Position numbers and translations under genes: made by a program. A stretch of DNA of 8,779 nucleotides. It comes from Oribacterium sp. UBA6992. GTDB lineage: Bacteria > Bacillota > Clostridia > Lachnospirales > Lachnospiraceae. Where the stretch lies: the NCBI GenBank assembly GCA_002449915.1, contig DJXY01000045.1:1-8779 (forward strand), in the 5' to 3' direction. Positions within the stretch are counted from its first letter, which is position 1, and each line of letters opens with the position of its first letter. Of this stretch, positions 6,121-8,779 are shown piece by piece. The notes beneath the pieces are model-generated. The model was not told the DNA's origin. It made no database searches and saw only the letters and a list, made by a program, of their open reading frames with translations.

Positions 6121-7065
6121 ATGGATTTCCGTGAGCTCACCTATGTTACCGCGGTTGCAGACTGCAAGAGTGTCACCGCAGCAGCCAAAAAGCTGTACAT
6201 TTCCCAGCCATCCTTATCTTATATTTTGTCCAAGGTAGAGCAGGATGTGGGAGTCCGGCTGTTTGACAGAAAAACAAATCCGATTACTCTTACGTATGCG
6301 GGAGAGAAGTATGTGGAAACAGCTCGGAAAATACTTAAAATGCGGGATAATCTGCGCAGTGAGCTGTTGGATATCGGCTCCGGAGAGCAGGGAGAAATCA
6401 AAATAGGAATCCCTACGGAACGGGCAGGATATATGCTGCCTAAGGTGGCAGGACGTTTCCAGGAATCGTTTCCAAGGACAGAGATCCGATTAATGGAGTC
6501 TAAGTCAGATGAGATCATCGAGAGCCTGCTGAATGACCGGATCACATTCGCAATCCTCCCGGGTGGGCGGGAAGGACTGCCTGCCGGATTACATACGGAG
6601 CTGATCTATCAGGAGCAGATCCTGCTTGTAGCAGGAGACCATATGATTAAGGAGGATATGCTGGTTTCTAAGGATGAAGGCGGTGCATTTATGGGTAGAG
6701 ACCTGCCGGTGGTTAAGCTGTCATGCACGGGAGATCTGCCTTATATCATGATGCAGAAGGGCAGATATATCCGTAAAGCTACAGACCGGCTGTTTCAACA
6801 GGCCAATATTAACCCGAAGGAGGTTATGGAGCTCGCCAGCTGTATGTCTGCGGCGCAGCTTGCCAAGTCAGGACTGGGAATTACGATTGTGCCGGAAAGA
6901 GCGGTGGAAGCACTGGGCGGCAGGGAAAAATTCCATTGTTATTATTTTGATGAGAGACCCGAGTTCTGGGATGTGAATGCTGTCTATAAAGAAGGTACGT
7001 ACCTTGACCGCGCAGATCGATATTTCATTGATCTTATGAAAGACACCTTTACACGGCATGTATGA
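6121..7065 (+). CDS. LysR-type transcriptional regulator (paralogue, upstream of hydratase)
   Basis: A 314-residue LysR family regulator. The winged helix-turn-helix is at residues 1-60, with VTAAAKKLYISQPSLSYILS (18-37) and the wing VRLFDRKTNPITLTYAGEKY; the effector-binding domain starts near residue 90 (GEIKIGIPTERAGYMLPKV). The frame stays open upstream to an ATG at 6043 and also has ATG 6115, but 6121 is chosen: AGGAG lies 7 bases before it, the added residues (LPVNAGSIMIKLQGIKNRRK) are unlike the family, and from 6121 the protein aligns from residue 1 with the first LysR (MxxRELxYVxxVAD). The two clearly share ancestry over the DNA-binding part (RELxYV, SQPSLS or AQPSLS, LTYAGEKY), with more divergence in the effector domain, suggesting related but different ligands. 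It may control the AEC gene before it, the hydratase after it, or both. Confidence 0.92.
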   Translation: MDFRELTYVTAVADCKSVTAAAKKLYISQPSLSYILSKVEQDVGVRLFDRKTNPITLTYAGEKYVETARKILKMRDNLRSELLDIGSGEQGEIKIGIPTERAGYMLPKVAGRFQESFPRTEIRLMESKSDEIIESLLNDRITFAILPGGREGLPAGLHTELIYQEQILLVAGDHMIKEDMLVSKDEGGAFMGRDLPVVKLSCTGDLPYIMMQKGRYIRKATDRLFQQANINPKEVMELASCMSAAQLAKSGLGITIVPERAVEALGGREKFHCYYFDERPEFWDVNAVYKEGTYLDRADRYFIDLMKDTFTRHV

Positions 7066-7110
7066 GTATATACTGAGGAAGAGAAGCATTCACCTTACTT
7101 TACAATATAG

Positions 7111-7162
7111 AAACCTCATATTGTTGCCGGCAGAAGCTACGGGCGACAGTATGGGGTTTTTT
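7111..7162 (+). terminator. Long intrinsic terminator after the second LysR gene
   Basis: An 18-bp stem pairs 7111-7128 (AAACCTCATATTGTTGCC) with 7142-7159 around a 13-base loop, ending in six Ts (7157-7162). All 18 positions pair, three as G-U wobbles, and in each the U is on the 5' arm. On the minus strand these become A-C mismatches, so the structure favours plus-strand termination. It isolates the regulator gene from the hydratase. Confidence 0.88.
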
Positions 7163-7191
7163 GATGCTGCTGCTAAAGCCATAAAGCTTGC

Positions 7192-7247
7192 TCTATATTA
7201 ATAGAAATTATCTATAATATACATAGATATATATACATAATATCTAT
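7192..7247. promoter_or_regulatory. Cluster of five TCTAT/ATAGA half-sites upstream of the hydratase
   Basis: TCTAT at 7192-7196, 7211-7215 and 7243-7247, and the inverted form ATAGA at 7201-7205 and 7223-7227. The pairs make TCTAT-N4-ATAGA (7192-7205) and, extended, a perfect TATCTAT-N7-ATAGATA (7209-7229). The latter fits the LysR T-N11-A rule. A further TATCTAT at 7241 is 32 bases from that at 7209, about three helical turns. Probable operator for one of the adjacent LysR proteins; the AT-rich background is a caution. Confidence 0.5.
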
Positions 7248-7270
7248 AGTATTATCCTATTAATACTATA
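7237..7270. promoter_or_regulatory. Two overlapping AT-rich palindromes sharing one arm
   Basis: ATAATA-N7-TATTAT (7237-7255) and TATAGTATTA-N6-TAATACTATA (7245-7254 with 7261-7270) are both perfect and share bases 7250-7254. The two cannot be paired at once. They continue the palindromic tract of 7192-7247 towards the hydratase. The N7 form recalls the ATAA-N7-TTAT sites used by the LysR protein CcpC at Bacillus aconitase and citrate synthase genes, but it is not the same sequence. Confidence 0.4.
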
Positions 7271-7293
7271 ACTATACAAGTATTTTACTATAT

Positions 7294-7323
7294 TTCGTGA
7301 AAGTAATAGAATCTAAGTATAAG
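7294..7323 (+). promoter_or_regulatory. Weak candidate promoter of the hydratase gene
   Basis: TATAAG (7318-7323, 5/6) with TTCGTG (7294-7299, poor) 18 bases upstream. The start would be near 7330, giving a leader of about 47 bases. The poor -35 would suit activator dependence, with the half-site cluster lying about 85-135 bases upstream. Other TATAAT-like sequences occur in this AT-rich tract (for example 7213-7218), so the assignment is weak. Confidence 0.3.
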
Positions 7324-7325
7324 GA

Positions 7326-7350
7326 TTGTACAAAGAGCAGTACACTGCTC
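7326..7350. promoter_or_regulatory. Palindromes in the hydratase leader
   Basis: TTGTACAA (7326-7333) is a perfect 8-bp palindrome. Immediately after it is GAGCAGT-AC-ACTGCTC (7335-7350), with perfect 7-bp arms and a 2-base centre. The latter ends 13 bases before the AGGAGG of the hydratase. It may be an operator or, as RNA, a small stem (with some centre bases unpaired) that sits at the 5' end of the transcript. Confidence 0.45.
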
Positions 7351-7376
7351 GCAATTTTATTACAGGAGGGGTAAAA

Positions 7377-8779
7377 ATGGTCAAGTTATATGATGGCGGC
7401 GTATATCTGGTGCACGGACAGGAGGTTGTGCCGGAAAATGAAGCCGCAAAAGTGCGTCAGCTGACAGGGAAGGATCCGGATAAGATGGAGGCAAAAAAGG
7501 GCACGATTGCCTATGGCATTATGAAGGCACATAATACCAACACTTCCATGGATCAGCTCAAGCTTCGGTTTGATGCCATGGCGTCCCATGATATTACCTA
7601 TGTTGGCATCATTCAGACAGCAAGAGCATCCGGCATGGAGAAGTTTCCGCTTCCATATGTGCTGACCTGCTGCCACAATTCACTTTGCGCGGTTGGCGGT
7701 ACCATCAATGATGATGATCACCTGTTTGGCTTATCTGCAGCTAAAAAATATGGTGGCATTTACGTACCTCCTCATGTTGCAGTCATTCACCAGTTTATGA
7801 GAGAAATGTATGCAGGCTGCGGCAAGATGATTCTGGGATCTGACTCACATACGCGTTATGGTGCCCTGGGAACCATGGCGATCGGTGAGGGCGGCGGTGA
7901 GCTCTCCAAGCAGCTTTTGAACCAGACCTATGATGTTGCATATCCCGGTGTTATTGCTATTTACCTTACCGGCAGGCCACAGCCGTTTGTAGGACCGCAG
8001 GATGTGGCACTGGCAATCATTCGCGCAGTATATAAGTGCGGCTATGTTAAGAACAAGGTTATGGAATTTGTGGGACCGGGCGTTGCCTCGATGACTACAG
8101 ACTACCGTAATGGCGTGGATGTTATGACAACCGAGACCACCTGCCTGTCCTCAATCTGGAGAACCGATGCAGATACCAGAGCGTTCCTCGATAAGCATCA
8201 TAGAGCAGATCAGTATACCGAGCTTAATCCGGCAGATGTAGCATACTATGATGGATGCGTCTATGTGGATCTGTCCTCGATAAAGCCGATGATTGCGCTT
8301 CCGTTCCATCCGTCCAATGCGTATGAGATCGATGAGCTGTATGCTAACCTTGAGGATATTTTACGTGAAACCGAGCTTGCCGCAGAGAAGGTTGCGGAAG
8401 GCAGAGCACATTTCACATTGCTGGATAAGATTACATCGGATGGTAAGCTCCAGGTACAGCAGGGGATCATTGCCGGCTGCGCAGGCGGTAACTATACCAA
8501 TGTAGTGGAAGCAGCACACGCTCTTAAGGGAAAGAGCTGCGGCAACGATGAGTTCTATCTTTCCGTATATCCGTCTTCGCTTCCGGTATACACAGACCTT
8601 GACCGGAAGGGTCTGCTTGCAGATCTGATGGATGCAGGTGCCATCATCAAGACGGCATTCTGCGGACCTTGCTTCGGCGCGGGCGATACGCCGGCAAACA
8701 ATGCGCTGTCCATCCGTCATACGACCCGGAACTTCCCAAATCGTGAGGGCTCCAAGCCGGGCAATGGACAGATGTCTGC
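7377..8779 (+). CDS. Aconitase-superfamily hydratase (YbhJ-like), 3' truncated
   Basis: Open from ATG 7377 to the window end (467 complete codons, no stop); the family is about 750 residues, so the swivel domain is outside. AGGAGG at 7364-7369, 7 bases away, fixes the start. Aconitase-type enzymes interconvert hydroxy-acids by dehydration and rehydration at a [4Fe-4S] cluster in the cytosol. Seen: [10 protein letters not shown] near residues 132-141, the active-site stretch [20 protein letters not shown] (154-173; canonical GSDSHT), and [11 protein letters not shown] with Cys429 and Cys432, two of the cluster ligands, followed by [11 protein letters not shown]. At the position of the first ligand (canonical SCTN) the sequence reads GCAGGNYTN: Tyr373 replaces the cysteine, with Cys368 five residues earlier. 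Cys98-Cys99 (TCCHN) is an extra pair. It is not a standard AcnA/AcnB or LeuC; the substrate is unknown, and the neighbouring acid carriers suggest a citrate-like or malate-like compound. Confidence 0.9.
   Translation, partial: MVKLYDGGVYLVHGQEVVPENEAAKVRQLTGKDPDKMEAKKGTIAYGIMKAHNTNTSMDQLKLRFDAMASHDITYVGIIQTARASGMEKFPLPYVLTCCHNSLCAVGGTINDDDHLFGLSAAKKYGGIYVPPHVAVIHQFMREMYAGCGKMILGSDSHTRYGALGTMAIGEGGGELSKQLLNQTYDVAYPGVIAIYLTGRPQPFVGPQDVALAIIRAVYKCGYVKNKVMEFVGPGVASMTTDYRNGVDVMTTETTCLSSIWRTDADTRAFLDKHHRADQYTELNPADVAYYDGCVYVDLSSIKPMIALPFHPSNAYEIDELYANLEDILRETELAAEKVAEGRAHFTLLDKITSDGKLQVQQGIIAGCAGGNYTNVVEAAHALKGKSCGNDEFYLSVYPSSLPVYTDLDRKGLLADLMDAGAIIKTAFCGPCFGAGDTPANNALSIRHTTRNFPNREGSKPGNGQMS

Noticed and set aside
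7163..7376. Riboswitch or T-box between the second LysR gene and the hydratase
   Set aside because: No T-box sequence, no conserved riboswitch core and no terminator-antiterminator pair in the leader; the tract is AT-rich with DNA-type palindromes.
8261..8720. Minus-strand and alternative plus frames within the hydratase (8261-8470, 8361-8720, 8293-8505)
   Set aside because: The continuous frame from 7377 encodes aconitase-family motifs throughout; the others are shadows.

Overview
The window looks like a chromosomal segment from a Gram-positive Firmicute of the class Clostridia, most likely Lachnospiraceae-like. This is inferred from strong AGGAGG-type ribosome binding sites, moderate base composition, and the mix of protein families: a 2-hydroxycarboxylate (2HCT) carrier, YitT, DUF2752, AEC permease, LysR regulators and a YbhJ-type aconitase-family hydratase. 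No rRNA, tRNA, CRISPR array, insertion sequence or phage gene was seen. No taxonomic search could be run.

Layout. (1) 1-1156: the C-terminal 384 residues of a sodium-coupled 2HCT family citrate/malate symporter, closed by a hairpin at 1207-1237. (2) 1259-2167: a two-TM, membrane-anchored helical (TPR-like) protein of unknown role. (3) 2355-3659: a YitT/DUF2179 membrane protein and a small DUF2752 membrane protein, probably one transcription unit with its own promoter and palindromic element, ending at a terminator (3766-3801) that can work in both directions. (4) 3889-4821: a LysR regulator on the minus strand, divergent from (5) an AEC family permease (5071-6015). (6) 6121-7065: a second, paralogous LysR regulator, closed by a very long hairpin terminator (7111-7162). 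(7) After an AT-rich, palindrome-rich intergenic region, an aconitase-superfamily hydratase (YbhJ-like) starts at 7377 and runs off the window end.

The 2HCT carrier, the divergent LysR/AEC pair, the second LysR and the hydratase together suggest a locus for uptake, exchange and conversion of hydroxy-carboxylic acids such as citrate, malate or a methylated or branched relative. The E. coli ybhD (LysR) / ybhH / ybhI (transporter) / ybhJ neighbourhood is a known parallel for regulator plus transporter plus this hydratase type. The substrate is not known here.

The most notable non-coding structure is a cluster of five alternating TCTAT / ATAGA half-sites (7192-7247) upstream of the hydratase. 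It includes a perfect 7-bp-arm palindrome with the LysR-type N7 geometry. A perfect 12-bp tandem duplication also doubles the Shine-Dalgarno of the second LysR gene. The hydratase has a tyrosine where aconitases normally carry the first iron-sulfur ligand cysteine. Nothing in the window proves a wholly new system; the strongest candidate for something undescribed is the regulatory circuit and substrate of the LysR/AEC/LysR/hydratase block.
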